Source: Gracilaria domingensis
Lineage: Eukaryota > Rhodophyta > Florideophyceae > Gracilariales > Gracilariaceae
Direction of reading: 5' to 3'
DNA length: 64,000 nucleotides
NCBI GenBank assembly: GCA_022539475.1
Contig: VCMS01000195.1
Location: forward strand, 62,001-126,000
Part shown: in pieces, positions 43,709 to 54,177 of the stretch
Numbering within the stretch: position 1 is the stretch's first letter
How the letters are laid out: each line of letters begins with the position of its first letter
Made by a program: the position numbers and the translations under genes
The notes under the pieces: model-generated
Database searches by the model: none
What the model was told of the DNA's origin: nothing
The model's input: only the letters and a program-made list of their open reading frames with translations

Positions 43709-44611
43709 TCAAAGCTGGGGGAATGGGGAGGGGGATAACTTTTCCTTAACAAAGTTGACGTAGTTTGTATGAAAAGGAGCGGGGTCACCGCCTACAATGT
43801 TTCTTTCTTGGCGGGAAAAGTCGTAGAAGTACGCGTTCCTAAACTGAAAGTCGGAGAAAGAAGTAGGGAAGCCAACGAGAGTTTTCCCATATGCAAGAAG
43901 TCGCCCAACGGTCTCTTCCAGGTTGAAAGTAGTACCTGTCTTAAGCGAAACTATCTTCAACAGCTCTTTCATTATTGTGAGCACAACCGTACTGCGCTCC
44001 GTAGCGACTACGTCCATAGGAATGAAACCTCTTGAGGCCCCGACGATGTTGAACGCTGATAGCCACACCAGCTTCTCATAATAGCTTACGAGAAATGTGT
44101 CTTCGTCGACAACCCCGCAAGTGAGACCCATAGACCTAAACCTGTCTGCAACGTTGGAGGCCCACTTTCCTGTTGCGACAGTGAGACCATCCGGACTTTG
44201 AGGAGTGACACCATCCTGCGGAGCTGCGTTTCTTGAGGGGACACCAACGTATAGGACAACTTTTGAACATTTGTCCACACCGAGCTTCGAAACCAATGGT
44301 ATGATGTCTCCATTCTGGAAGAAAACGAGATTCTCTCTGAGCGAATAAGGGCAAGCCTGAATTACGGTCTCCAGGGTGTTCGTTCTTCCACAAACTAGTA
44401 TCGGTACATCAGAAAGATGAGAGGTAGCAGCCATGCTGCAGAATTCGTGTGCGGAAATGACCGTATCTTCTTCGTTCGCCAGCATGGTACCTATACGCCC
44501 CCTTCCAACAATAACGGCCCGAGTCCTTCGGGCGGGAGATGAGGCCTGAGGGACGTCAGAGTATCTGGGACTCGGAGGCGGACTGGGAGGCATGTCGGAC
44601 TGGGAGTTCAT
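43709..44611 (-). CDS. Ketopantoate reductase (PanE/ApbA)-like oxidoreductase, right copy
   Basis: An intact 300-codon frame, about 96% identical in protein to 24907-25809. GRGRIG, QNGD and the KLVWLSAFNIVGA helix are all kept. Differences such as ECST/ERST, EN/QS and NVVKEN/NFVKEK are scattered. The upstream frame stays open to 44812, but the ATG at 44611 matches the left copy. Its divergent partner, the epimerase, is truncated on this side, so the upstream region is partly altered. Confidence 0.6.
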   Translation of the reverse strand: MNSQSDMPPSPPPSPRYSDVPQASSPARRTRAVIVGRGRIGTMLANEEDTVISAHEFCSMAATSHLSDVPILVCGRTNTLETVIQACPYSLRENLVFFQNGDIIPLVSKLGVDKCSKVVLYVGVPSRNAAPQDGVTPQSPDGLTVATGKWASNVADRFRSMGLTCGVVDEDTFLVSYYEKLVWLSAFNIVGASRGFIPMDVVATERSTVVLTIMKELLKIVSLKTGTTFNLEETVGRLLAYGKTLVGFPTSFSDFQFRNAYFYDFSRQERNIVGGDPAPFHTNYVNFVKEKLSPSPFPQL

Positions 44612-45004
44612 TGCAAGTGTTCGAATGTTTTTGTGTGACGATAGAAATGAAAGATGGGGCGGAGAACTGCTGGGGTAAAGAGTGATACTTAAGTACAAAC
44701 GGTTGGGAAGCGCAGAACGGGAACATGGTTCACTTTGTGAAAGTGAGCGAAATGTATGATATGTGATTGTACTGAATGAATGATAGGGCTTGTATGAGAC
44801 GACAAGCCACAAAGTGTGATGATGTTTTATGAAAGGTAGGTGGAAGAGTAGAAAGTGTGCAATGAATGAAACTGATTTCGAACCTGAGTTGTAAAGTAGT
44901 TGTAAAGTACGAGTTACGGGGAGCTTGAATACAGGATGAAAGGAGCCATTTTGGCTTCATAAATGACGTGAACGGGTTTTATAGCTTCACTCGGATTGCC
45001 ATAA

Positions 45005-45329
45005 TTAAAAGGATGGAGTTGGATTGCGCCCGAATACGTCTATAAAGGTCGTAGAAGCACTTATGAAGGAAGGAGTTGTAGACATGTTATTGTTGATGAC
45101 GGTGGAGCCAGGGTTTGGAGGACAGGCGTTTATGGAGGGTGTTCTTGATAAGGTGCGACATGCAAGGAAGTTGTACCCAAGAATAGGGATACAGGTGGAT
45201 GGAGGTATTGGACTGAGTACTGTGAAAGCAGTAGTGAAGGCCGGTGCAAACATTTCAGTTGCAGGATCTGCCATCTTTGGCTCGAGTAACCCAGCTCATG
45301 TCATAGCTGGTTTTCGAAAGGTTGGTTAG
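45005..45329 (+). pseudogene. Ribulose-phosphate 3-epimerase, C-terminal half only
   Basis: Carries TVEPGFGGQ and QVDGGI and ends as in the left copy. The N-terminal half, including the first catalytic Asp, is absent: sequence upstream of the gene (CGGATTGCCATAATT) joins directly to the middle of the reading frame. The joint deletes about 450 bp relative to the left arm. Cannot encode an active epimerase. Confidence 0.85.
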
Positions 45330-45379
45330 AGATAGTAGCATAAAATTATTGTTTATTACATTGTTACCTTTACGTGTTA

Positions 45380-45730
45380 TCACAACTAAATTCTCCGTCT
45401 CCATTGGAGATGTATTTCTCTTGTATCACAACCGGGAAAGGATGTGAGAGAACATCAATATATCCCCAGTGGACGCTGAGAGGGAGGGTGAACTACTGTA
45501 CGTACTATAACTACTACCCATCCCGTCTCCACTGGAGACGTATTCTTCTTTTGTCACAACCCACAAAGGATGTGACGGAAGAAGAACATGCCCCCAGTCG
45601 AGACAGAGGGTGAGCAACTCTAAGTACAATCACTAGTCCCTAGCTTGCCTCCACTGGCAATATCTTCCTCTTTTGCTATAACCATCGAGTGGGGTTATGG
45701 TGGAAGAGAAAAATATCGCCGGTCGAGGCG
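45380..45730. repeat. Array of three hairpin-forming modules (right copy)
   Basis: Counterpart of 23350-23690. The modules centre on TCACAACCGGG, GTCACAACCCAC and GCTATAACCATCG with their complements. Each is edged by TCTCCACTGGAGAC-like sequence. Confidence 0.55.
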
Positions 45731-46063
45731 AGGTGGGTGGGGATTATGTGAGCGCGAAAGAGGAGACAGAGAGGTGGCGCTCAAATAGTGGAAGGTGCGA
45801 AGGTGTACAGTAGATGTTTTGGCGGGAAATGGGATGAGGGAAACAGGGACAATCATGGTGCTGGATATAGCCCGTGTGGTTGGACAGTGGGGGTGGACAG
45901 CACAGTTTAGCTCGATTGCACTGTATCGCAGCGGAAACTTCGATCCAACTACTACTTCTTCTTCTGAAGATGTCGAACGGATACGTGAAGGATGAGGAGC
46001 TGTTGGCGCTGTTGGAGGGGAAGGAGGTACCGCAGACGCCGTCACCAAAGTGGGAAGAGGACG

Positions 46064-46114
46064 TGGGCCACCTGCTGCTCGTCGCTCAGTGAGCGACGAG
46101 CAGCAGGTGGCCCA
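46064..46114. repeat. 25-bp perfect inverted repeat with one-base spacer
   Basis: Arms 46064-46088 and 46090-46114 around a single G. The right arm is genuine SDR coding sequence (SDEQQVAQ); the left arm is its mirror image and joins directly onto the end of the inverted-repeat arm at 46062. Confidence 0.95.
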
Positions 46115-46771
46115 GCTGTGGCGCTTTATGCGGCAGCACCTGCCGTCGGTGGACGCGTTCATCTGCAACGACGGCACGGTGAGCAAGCGCGCGGCGCTGC
46201 GCGACGCGCACATGGACGACCTGCGCCGCGTGGTGAACACCAACCTGCTGGGGTAGCTGCTGTGCGCGCGGGGGGCGATGCGCATTGCGGACGCGCAGCA
46301 GCGGCGCGTTCGCCTGTTTGTGATGGACGGCAGCGGCACGATTGGCAACGCGACGGCGACGTACGCGGCGTACGGCGCGACGAAACGTAGAGTGCCGCTG
46401 CTGGTCAAGTCGCTCAACAAGAAGTGCGCGCGCGGCTGTTGCCGCTTCCACTGTCTGTCGCCGGGCATGGTGCTGACGGAGCTGCTGCTGGGCGAGAACC
46501 GCGAGCCGGCGGCGCGGCGCGTCTTCAACTTGCTGGCGGAGGAGCCGCGCACGGTGGCCGCGGAGCTGGTGCTGCGCGTGCACGCCGTGCTGCGGCGCGA
46601 CGCGCGCAGCACGTACATCCGCTTCCTGATGGCACCGCCCGCGGCGTGGCTGCTGGCGACGGGCTTCGCGCTGGGCTGGCGGCGCCACCGCTTCTTCGAC
46701 GAGCGCACGGGCGCGCGCGTGGACGTGCGCGCCGGGCGCTACAGCGCGAGCGGCGTGCGCGGCAGCGAGTA
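46089..46771 (+). pseudogene. NYC1/NOL-like short-chain dehydrogenase, 5'-truncated
   Basis: The frame reads QLWRFMRQHLPSVDAFICND, VVNTNLLG, a TAG at 46254-46256, then LLCARGAMRI, GSGTIGN, the catalytic pair YAAYGATKR (Tyr and Lys of YxxxK) and HCLSPGMVLTELLL. The latter motifs resemble chlorophyll(ide) b reductases, in which NADPH-dependent reduction opens chlorophyll b breakdown. The N-terminal glycine motif that binds the cofactor is missing because the fragment begins at the palindrome. The SDR family is secure; the NYC1/NOL assignment is moderate. Much more GC-rich than the arm it adjoins. Confidence 0.65.
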
Positions 46772-47496
46772 GCGCGTGGCCGCTGGGCAGTCAATTGGCA
46801 CGGCTGTACTTTGCCAGTCATTCATGGAGCGCCCCCAGCCGCGACGCGCAGTTCATGCCCGTCGGCCTGAGGTCACCGTCACGCGCGCGCCGCCGCCGCC
46901 ACCTCTCGAGTGAGCGCCTTCGCGCTCAATTCAACGCGCGGTGGAACCAACGACGTACTCGTGCATGCTCTGTATTCTGCGCGCCGCAACACGCGCCGCG
47001 CGCCGCGCTTTCCACGCGCGCGCCGCTTGACACCATGTGCGCATGGATGTGCCAGCAACCGCGCCCCGCGCCGACCTGTTTGACGCATCATGCCATCATC
47101 TCCAGATGCCGCCGCCAGCAACGTGGCGCCCGCCGCAACTGCAACTGCTTCTCGGATCAACTTACTTGTCGCCCCGCGCGCCAGCTTGCCAACAGCCTAC
47201 CACAGCGGCGCTTGCAAGCGTACCGTTGGTACCGCCTCGCGTGCGTTTCACGCGCAATTTCTTACGGTAACACTCTCACCCCGGCGCCCCCCTCCCGCCC
47301 CGTTAGCAAAGCAGGCGCACTGCGCAGCCAGTGCCCACAGCCCGCGCGTGTTCGAAGACAGCGCGAGCTGACGCGTGCGCGCAGCGCCGTGAAATTAGAT
47401 CGCCGCCTACCGCCAGTCCCTTCCCAAACAAAAGCTCCAAGTTAGTTTAAACGCAAAGAAAGGGGCTGAACAAGCCTCTCTACCAGTAAAAACCTC
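46772..47496. other. GC-rich non-coding region
   Basis: Between the SDR fragment (+) and the zinc-finger gene (-). Long frames here are Arg/Ala/Pro-rich, as expected from GC-rich non-coding DNA. Nothing else was recognised. Confidence 0.4.
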
Positions 47497-49142
47497 TCAC
47501 GCGTGCACCTGAAACAACGTCACATCCTTGTGCGCCGATCGGTTGTGCTTTTGTTGATGTCGCTTGAGGTGCGTCTTGTACCCGAATCTCGCCGAGCAAA
47601 ACGTGCAAACGAACGGCTTCAGCTGAGAAGCACCGCCTGAATATGCCGGATCAGGTTGCCTCGCTTCTGGAAACGGTGTCCGCACTTGCGACAAGCGGGC
47701 ACGTTGTGCGCGTCGCACGTGATGTACCATCTCACCTCCTTGTCCGTCGTCATTGTCCGTGACGCGTTCCCATCACCGCCCTCGCCCGCCACCCCCGCCG
47801 CCTTCACGCCCGCGCCCACAGCAGCACTAGTCGTTGTCGCCGTCGTGACCGTTGTCTCATCGTTCCACTGCAGCGCCTGCGCGCCCTCATTCTCTGTCGA
47901 TGTCACAATATCGCTGGCAGTTATTGGCGGCGTCAATGCCTCCAGCAAGGAGCTGCTGACGTCTGTTTCGATGTTGTTCGCGCGAGCGCCCACATCATGT
48001 ATGGATGACGTAAGCGAATTGCCTGTCACTGTCGTGCTCGGGCTTGGACTGCTGCCATCGTCCGATAGCCTTACCAGCAGCGCGTCCGCTTCGAGCTGTA
48101 TCAGAAACTGCTGTTCCAACTGGTGGCCCGCCATCGAAGGAACAACGCCGTGTGTGTCCGCGTGGCTGTACGGTGCGTTTGCTGCGTTGCCCGCCGGTAC
48201 AAGATGGTCTTCGTCAAGCGTCGCGTTTTGTGACGGCTTGTCTGCGTATTGTACCCAATGTTGTTGAGCATTGTGTAGTCTGGATTCTGCCGTCAACAGT
48301 TTCTGACAAAGTTGTACGCGTCGTACGTACAGGCTGAGCAGCTGCATCGTTTCCGAGCGGTTGCCACACTCAAACTGGTACGGGATTGGGTTTGGAGGGC
48401 TGTGGAACAGTTTGGTGCGCGCGTTTGGTAAGTGGCGGTACATTTTGACGAAAAACGAGCCGCTCTGAGCAAAGGTGAACAGCCGCTTACACAGCGACAA
48501 CCACGCCTCAATGAGACGTTCAGAGCTCGGCGGGCGGTGCAGCCCCAAGTCGGATGACTTGTACAAGAAGGTGTGCTCGGCGTGCGCCGGCGCCCTGTTC
48601 TTGAAGGACGGCGGACAAGCGCACGGCTCAATGCCTCGCTCACCACAAAAGTGGCACAAGGTGGGGCGCTCGCGAAGCACGATGGTGAGCAGCGGCGACG
48701 TGAGCGGCTGGTGCGGTGGCAGCAGTTCGTAGCAGATGATATCAGTGGAAAGCACCAGGCGATTGTGGTGCGCAGTGGACGGCTTGTGCAGGCGTCTGCA
48801 CGCGATGATTAGACTGTCGTCGTGCATCCATGCAAACTCGACGAGCACGAGATGGTCGACGCGCAGGTCGGCGGCGAAGTTGCGCTTGCAGGGGCGGCTG
48901 GAAAGGCGCTGGGAATGCAGGACGGAGTCGCGCACGCGGGCGAGCGCGTGGTGCTCCTTCTTGTTGTAGAGGTTTCCAACGGCGATGCCGTCGTAGACGT
49001 GCTGCATGAGTGCCGTCGATGAATGCACGGCACATCGACGGTGCACAGCTCTGCGGCGCGAGACAGCCACGCGCCGAGTGTGCCGCGCACGGGAACGCGC
49101 GCCCTCGCGCGCGTCAGCGAGGCGCTCCAGCTCGAACAGCAT
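47497..49142 (-). pseudogene. C2H2 zinc-finger protein with frameshift between fingers
   Basis: The frame from 49142 has 507 codons and ends with one finger (CRKCGHRF...RHIQ) that lacks its last His. The next frame (to 47497) encodes a complete finger, FVCTFCSARFGYKTHLKRHQQKH. A 1-base shift near 47630 separates them. The N-terminal two thirds are Ser/Thr/Ala-rich with a Cys-rich stretch (LCHFCGERGIEPCAC). Probably a DNA-binding regulator. The frame starts about 30 bp from the edge of element copy 2, so the real N-terminus may have been lost. Confidence 0.55.
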
Positions 49143-49214
49143 GCGCTACGTTTTGGATGGCGTTGCGTGCGGTGTGTGTTTTAGGAGGTCTGTGGACGCT
49201 ACCAGAATGAGGCG

Positions 49215-49505
49215 AAAACGAAGGGGGGTCGGTCTTGTTAGGGTAGGTACCCTAACACGACCGGACCCCCCCGCCCGCGGGCATGAAATCGCACATTTTT
49301 GAAAAAATCGTCCAAAACGTGCCCGCGGGCGGGGGGGTCCGGTCGTGTTAGGGTACCTACCCTAACACGAACGGACCCCCGCGCCCGCGGGCATAAAAAA
49401 GCACATTTTTTAAAAAACCGGCCAAAACGTGCCCGCGGACGGGGGGGTGCGGTTGTGTTAGGGTAGCCGCCCTAACACAACCGATCCCCCCCACGCCGGC
49501 GGGCA
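49215..49505. repeat. Telomere-like palindromes, three units
   Basis: Cores start at 49237, 49347 and 49457, an exact 110-bp period. The first has central GG, the second CC (reversed), the third a changed centre (GTGTTAGGG-TAGCCG-CCCTAACAC). Spacers match those at 32.8 kb: a CATRAAA start, GCACATTTTT, then CCAAAACGTG. Stems are preserved although flanking element sequence is heavily mutated. Confidence 0.85.
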
Positions 49506-49529
49506 CGTTCTGGTCACATTTTGGCACGA

Positions 49530-50620
49530 TGCCGAGACCTCCCAAAACCCCTTCCTCAACACTTCTTGCACTCATTACCATGCACCCGCCCGCGAACACG
49601 TTGGCACCGCTGTCTACGTGGATTGGCGGGATGGCAAAAAGCTGTACATTAATTAGAGTATATCTTGAGTATTAGGAGCGCTTCAAAACGCATGAATGGA
49701 GAGCGTTACCATTGTTCGCATAAATCTACGTCCACCAAAACCTTTTGCTAGAAGGAACTTTTTGAGGCCATTCTGTAGCGTTTTGATACCTCCCAAAACA
49801 CAATCGGTTGCATTCCTTGCAACGATTTTGTTGCGAGCTCAGTACAGATCTTTTAGAGATAAATCAACTAGTTTTTTCATCCAATTGATGCTCAACCAGT
49901 AACATAATACGCGACCTTGTTACATTTGTGTAGTTTCTGACACACTACACTATTTAAACTGATCAAAGTGGCGAAGAGACGTACCACCGAAGCGCGCCAA
50001 CACCCTCACGCACAAAAGTGGTAATGCGCAGGGATAAGATGCATAAAAAAACAGAGTGACGACAGTATGTAGCTACTTAAATACTCGCCACCACTTTTTC
50101 CCGTGAAGATACAAATTCTACCGATGATGAAGATAAGGTATTATCTAATAGCATGAGCGCTTCCGCTCTAGCGTTCAATGTATATATCTGAATCTAATTT
50201 GTTCGTTGTGACGGTCTGACAAACAGCGATGAAGGCCTCCAACGACCATATAATACCGGATTTATAGGAGTAATAGAGCGAGCTCTCTGCGAAACACCAT
50301 AAATAACTAAATGGAGTCCTGATAGGCTAACTACTACATGATTTTCAGAGGTTTAGAGAACGGGGTTCGTAGCAGCTCTTATATGCTAAATTCATTCAGT
50401 ATAAAACTCTATGAAACAGAATGGCGACGAGAGTCGTCGCGGAAAGCAAAACAGATGGTAGGCGTGAAAACCGTTCAGCCCTGTGTGCTTGAGCTGGTAG
50501 CACATGATTATCGTTCCAATTTTGAAATCGTATCGCTTCACCTTCCGTTAACAAAGCCTGTCACCAACAATACAAGAGAAGACATTAATCGACGTGTTGC
50601 GGAGATGCCGTAAAAGGCTG
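49530..50620. other. Decayed copy of the promoter arm and first codons of the methyltransferase-SET tract
   Basis: Recognisable matches include CCTCCCAAAACAC, ATAATACGCGACCTT, and at 50105-50300 a degenerate version of the 33306 start (CTACCGATGATGAAGA, CAAACAGCGATGAAGGCC). Many substitutions; no open frame survives. 50300-50620 has no assigned origin. Confidence 0.5.
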
Positions 50621-50629
50621 CCAATGGTG

Positions 50630-51592
50630 TTAGTTTTTCTTCTGTTGAGAGTCGAGATAGAACCTCAGACTCCCAGTTCTAGAGCTATGAATTCCTGCCC
50701 ACGACTTTGTCGAGGAGCGTTAAAGGCTTCAATCTGCCACCGAAGGGACGAAATAGAGCTTTCATTACATCATGCGCCACGATTGCACCAATAACTAGTC
50801 CAAGGGACGCCCGAGTACTGAGAGAAAACTGTTTTGATTGAAGCCCTGTCCTGCGCTCCCTATCAGATTTCAAAGAATTCCTTTACGAAAGGAAAACCAT
50901 GTCAAGGTTTTTGTATGCTTTGGCCTCCATCATTCAAAGGAGATCTGCCTTTGTGAAGGTTCCATTCAGTGACCTGCCTTTCTTCGACGTGGACAAATCT
51001 ATATGTAAACCTTTGGCAAAAAAGTTGCATTTCATTGGGGATAGATTTGCGTTTGTAAAGTTGCTGATTTGAGTACGTATCGTTCGAAATAAACGTGACG
51101 TGGATGATTCTATTGCAGCGAGTAGCGTCTCTGACTAGAGGTTTTCGATTTCTGGAGTATTAATCAGCTTCAATTTGTCTGGATGCAAGTTGCGTAACTG
51201 TTCGAAGAGAGCTCTCCTTGTTCCCAACAGACTGCATAGAAACAACATCTGGATCAATCTTACCGTCAAGGGGGTTTCGATGAACGACGGAATAAGAGAT
51301 ATGTAATCAGAACGCTTGAGAGTACCGCCTGAGATATACTATCCCTCGCAAGACATATACTTCTTCCTGCCTCGTCTTTCTTTGCATATTCTAGAATAAC
51401 TGAGTATGTATCTCTAACGCTTTTGGTTTGGTCTTGAGAGGGTCCAGTGAATGAAGTAAGAATACTACTGCATAAAGATGAGGGAGGGGCCTCGAATCTA
51501 TGACAGGAGCTCCCCGTTTTGGTCCCGTGAAGAGTTAACAGAATGTCTTTAGCCTCAAAAGTATCCGCACGAAAACTTGCAGAGGATGGCAC
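50630..51592 (-). pseudogene. Plavaka-type transposase, C-terminal part (copy 2)
   Basis: Continues the transposase after its stop at 51600-51602 in a shifted frame (51592-51266: TFEAKDILLTLHG..., DTYSVILEYAKKDEAGRS). From about 51345 down to 50721 it matches the copy-1 remnant at nucleotide level. Heavily broken below 51266. Confidence 0.5.
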
Positions 51593-51599
51593 ACTCGAC

Positions 51600-52772
51600 T
51601 TAGTTTGTCTTCGCCGATGAACTGAAAACTTTCTGCGTGAGATTTAGAATTGGCACCAGGACTTGACGAAGAGATTCTTGAAGGATTTGCATCCTGGACT
51701 CGCGTAGAGACTTGCTAGAAACGAATGGCATTGCGTCTGCTTCAGATGCGGAAACCTCGATCAGTGTGGTAGGGAAGTATGCCACTACTGTGAGGTCATC
51801 ACGGATGCACTTACGGCGTAGCTCGTCGGAGAAGTTGAGAAATATGAGGTGAAGAGGATAGGCGGTAACTGATGTTTGCTTTAGAGTTGTTGAAGACTTA
51901 TCGGTGTATACCTGCAGAAGACCTACGAAAGATTCACTGTAACGTATTTCTTGGGAGTACCACACTATCTCACTATCCAACGAGCCCATGACCATTTCCT
52001 TAAGTTTTGAGGTGGCGTCTCTTGCGAGAGAGCCGGACATGGGGTGAGATATTTTCGTGGAGTGGGTCTGAGGTATAGGGTGGAAGAATGTGTTTTCGTT
52101 GTTAGCCAACTGGAGCTCTTTCAAAAGTGTCTGAACGGGGTCTCTCGTGTAGAGGGTGGCGCTGAACTTACATCCTTCTGGCGAGACAGTTCTTCGATTG
52201 AAACCGTCCTTTGAGGCGTATCGTTCGAAAATGGCGTTCTTCAGTTCTGTATAGCGCTTGGAACTTGTTATGGTCTCGTTGAATCGCTTTTGCGAGAATC
52301 GCGGGTCCCGAAGTAGCCCAATTAGCTCGTCCGCCTCACGATGACCAAGGTTGGAAGCTACTGAAGCCAGACAAACCGTGAGATAATCCATATGCAAATC
52401 ACCGAGGGCCTCCTCAGAAGGCACTGGGCGGGAACTGCTTCCGTGTTCTTGCTCTAATGACGCGGGACCCGGGGAAGGAGAAACACAATGCGAAGTGTCC
52501 GGAATGGGAGGGGCGCACGGAGTGTGGTCAACGATGTCCTCGGACACCGGAGGCTCTGGAAGGCGACAAGGGGCAGTGACCGTTTCGGAAGATGCGGCCG
52601 CGTGCGTGGAAAGCTTGAGACGCTTGCTTCTCCGAATGGGCCGCCTATTGTCGTCTTCCAGCGCTGCTTTCAGACGAAACGGGCAATGGTTGACATGCTG
52701 TTGAAGAGATAAGACTCCTCGGCGAGTAACGAAGGGGCACCCACGCTTCTTATGTGTACAGTAGTAGACCAT
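51600..52772 (-). pseudogene. Plavaka (KDZ-superfamily) transposase, N-terminal half
   Basis: Begins at MVYYCTHKKRGCPF (ATG 52772) with a zinc-finger-like set C...C...H...C (GCPFVTRRGVLSLQQHVNHCPF region). After a Ser/Pro linker come the hallmarks of Plavaka transposases: a helical block ending LLRDPRFS, LYTRDPVQTLLKEL, then VYTDKSSTT with the first catalytic Asp, TAYPLHLIFLNF, ELRRKC and VVAYFPT. It stops at 51600-51602, after which the gene continues frameshifted. An upstream in-frame ATG (52868) lies inside the terminal repeat. KDZ elements were described mainly from fungi, where they are linked with TET/JBP-type oxygenases. Confidence 0.7.
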
Positions 52773-52824
52773 GGGAAGAAGAAATGAACGGGAAACGACG
52801 ACAAAGACTTCAAGGGAAGGTCTT

Positions 52825-52917
52825 CCGAAGGGAGGAGGAGGTCGAGCGACAGTCAAGATCGACGTCATGCTGAGAACGGAGAATATATTTTGAGTTTAAA
52901 TCACGTGCTTTCGTTCA
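52825..52917 (-). repeat. Element terminal sequence, copy 2 (93 bp)
   Basis: Partner of 42475-42567. The end at 52917 (TTCGTTCA) directly abuts DNA ligase I coding sequence. It contains the palindromic CACGTG. The opposite end carrying its complement was not found in the window. Confidence 0.75.
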
Positions 52918-54079
52918 GCTGGCAGCTGCTGCCGGGCGTGCCGGTGTCTCCCATGCTTGCAAAGCCCACAAAGGCTATTTCGCAGGTGTTGGAGCGCTTT
53001 GCAGAGGCTTCCTCTTCTTGTGAGTACAAATATGATGGCGAACGTGCGCAGGTTCACCGCCTTTCGGATGGCTCTGTCAAGATTTATAGTCGAAACGCGG
53101 AGAATTTGACACCCAAGTACCCCGATTTGCTGCAGCACTTGCCGTTGGCTTTGAAGGACAAGTACAAGAAATGTTCGTTTATTATTGATTCGGAGGCGGT
53201 TGCGTATGATATGGAGAAAGCCAAGATTTTGCCGTTCCAAGAGCTGCAGAGTAGGAAGCGCAAGGATGTTAATGCGGACGATATCAAAGTGAAGGTTTGC
53301 ATCTTTGCGTTTGACTTATTATACTTTGATGGAAACAGTCATATTGAAGAGCCATTGAATAAGAGGAGGTCGGTGTTGACGGATGCGTTCGACGAACAAC
53401 ACGGAAGATTCATGTTTGCAAAGAGACACGACTCAAGAGACCCCGAGCAGATCATGGAGTTGTTGAACGCAAGCGTGAAGGAAGGCTGTGAGGGGCTGAT
53501 GGTGAAGGCTCCTGAGGGCGACAACTCCACGTATGAGCCGGCAAATCGCAGTCAGAACTGGCTCAAGGTGAAGAAGGATTACCTCGAAGGCTGCCTCGAA
53601 GGCTGCGGGGATTCGTTGGACCTGGTGCCAATTGGCGGCTATCGAGGGCGCGGCAAACGAACCGGTGTGTACTGCGCATTTCTGGTGGCGTGTTATCACC
53701 CCGAAAACGAGGAATACCAATCGGTTTGCAAGATCGGCACCGGCTTTAGCGAGGCGCAACTGGAGGAGTTTGCAAAATTCTTTAATGATGAGCAGGAGCA
53801 ACGTACGAGTGAGAAGGTGAAGTCTTACTATCGGACGCGACTTTGCAGCCGGATGTGTGGTTCGAACCGCTGCAGGTCTGGGAGGTGAAGAGCGCGGAAT
53901 TGTCTATCTCGCCGCAGCATACGGCCGGCATTGGACGCATAAACGCGGACAAGGGCGTGGCTTTGAGGTTTCCGAGGTTTATTCGAGTGCGGGAGGACAA
54001 GGCAGCTGAGGACGCCACTACGGCAGAACAGGTGGTGGAGATGTACTTGAACCAATCGGCGGTAGCCGATGACGGGTAG
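52918..54079 (+). pseudogene. LIG1: DNA ligase I, catalytic region, 5'-truncated and frameshifted
   Basis: Seals nicks during lagging-strand synthesis and repair with ATP. Present in order: LLPGVPVSPMLAKPTK, motif I EYKYDGERAQ (adenylated Lys), motif III FIIDSEAVAYD, FAFDLLYFDG, motif IV CEGLMVKAPEG, motif V WLKVKKDYL, then after a 1-base shift near 53835 PDVWFEP and motif [17 protein letters not shown]. The N-terminal DNA-binding domain is missing: the frame begins at the element end. Convergent with the CtIP/Sae2-like gene, 98 bp from stop to stop. A functional copy must exist elsewhere. Confidence 0.92.
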
Positions 54080-54177
54080 CGGTGTAGGATGATTATTGTG
54101 TGTGTTCTTATCTATATAATGTAAGGAATAAATGCGTGTTCCTCATCATGACGTACAACGCAAGTCAAAAGTGAAGC

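Larger units (their letters stand above)
42708..46062 (-). repeat. Right arm of the large inverted repeat
   Basis: Inverted match of 23010-26795. At 42708 the match stops within the HAD-like gene; at 46062 it stops within the coiled-coil gene, where a GC-rich SDR fragment begins. About 450 bp of the epimerase N-terminal half are deleted near 45005. It starts 140 bp from the element end at 42567. Confidence 0.88.
49170..52917 (-). mobile_element. Plavaka-class element, copy 2, internally deleted and decayed
   Basis: Left to right: sequence matching 32700-32780, three telomere-like palindromes, a decayed match to 33000-33540, then a junction to sequence matching 40195-40795, then the transposase ORFs, and the 93-bp end at 52825-52917. 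The order matches copy 1 with the methyltransferase-SET and coiled-coil genes removed. It lies between a zinc-finger gene and a DNA ligase I gene that lacks its 5' half. Confidence 0.65.

Noticed and set aside
46795-47445. 216-codon + strand frame rich in Arg, Ala and Pro
   Set aside because: GC-rich DNA gives long chance frames; several overlapping frames have the same composition and no domain or plausible start was seen.
49215-49505. CRISPR-like repeat array
   Set aside because: The units are palindromes with conserved rather than unique spacers, only three copies, in a eukaryotic setting.
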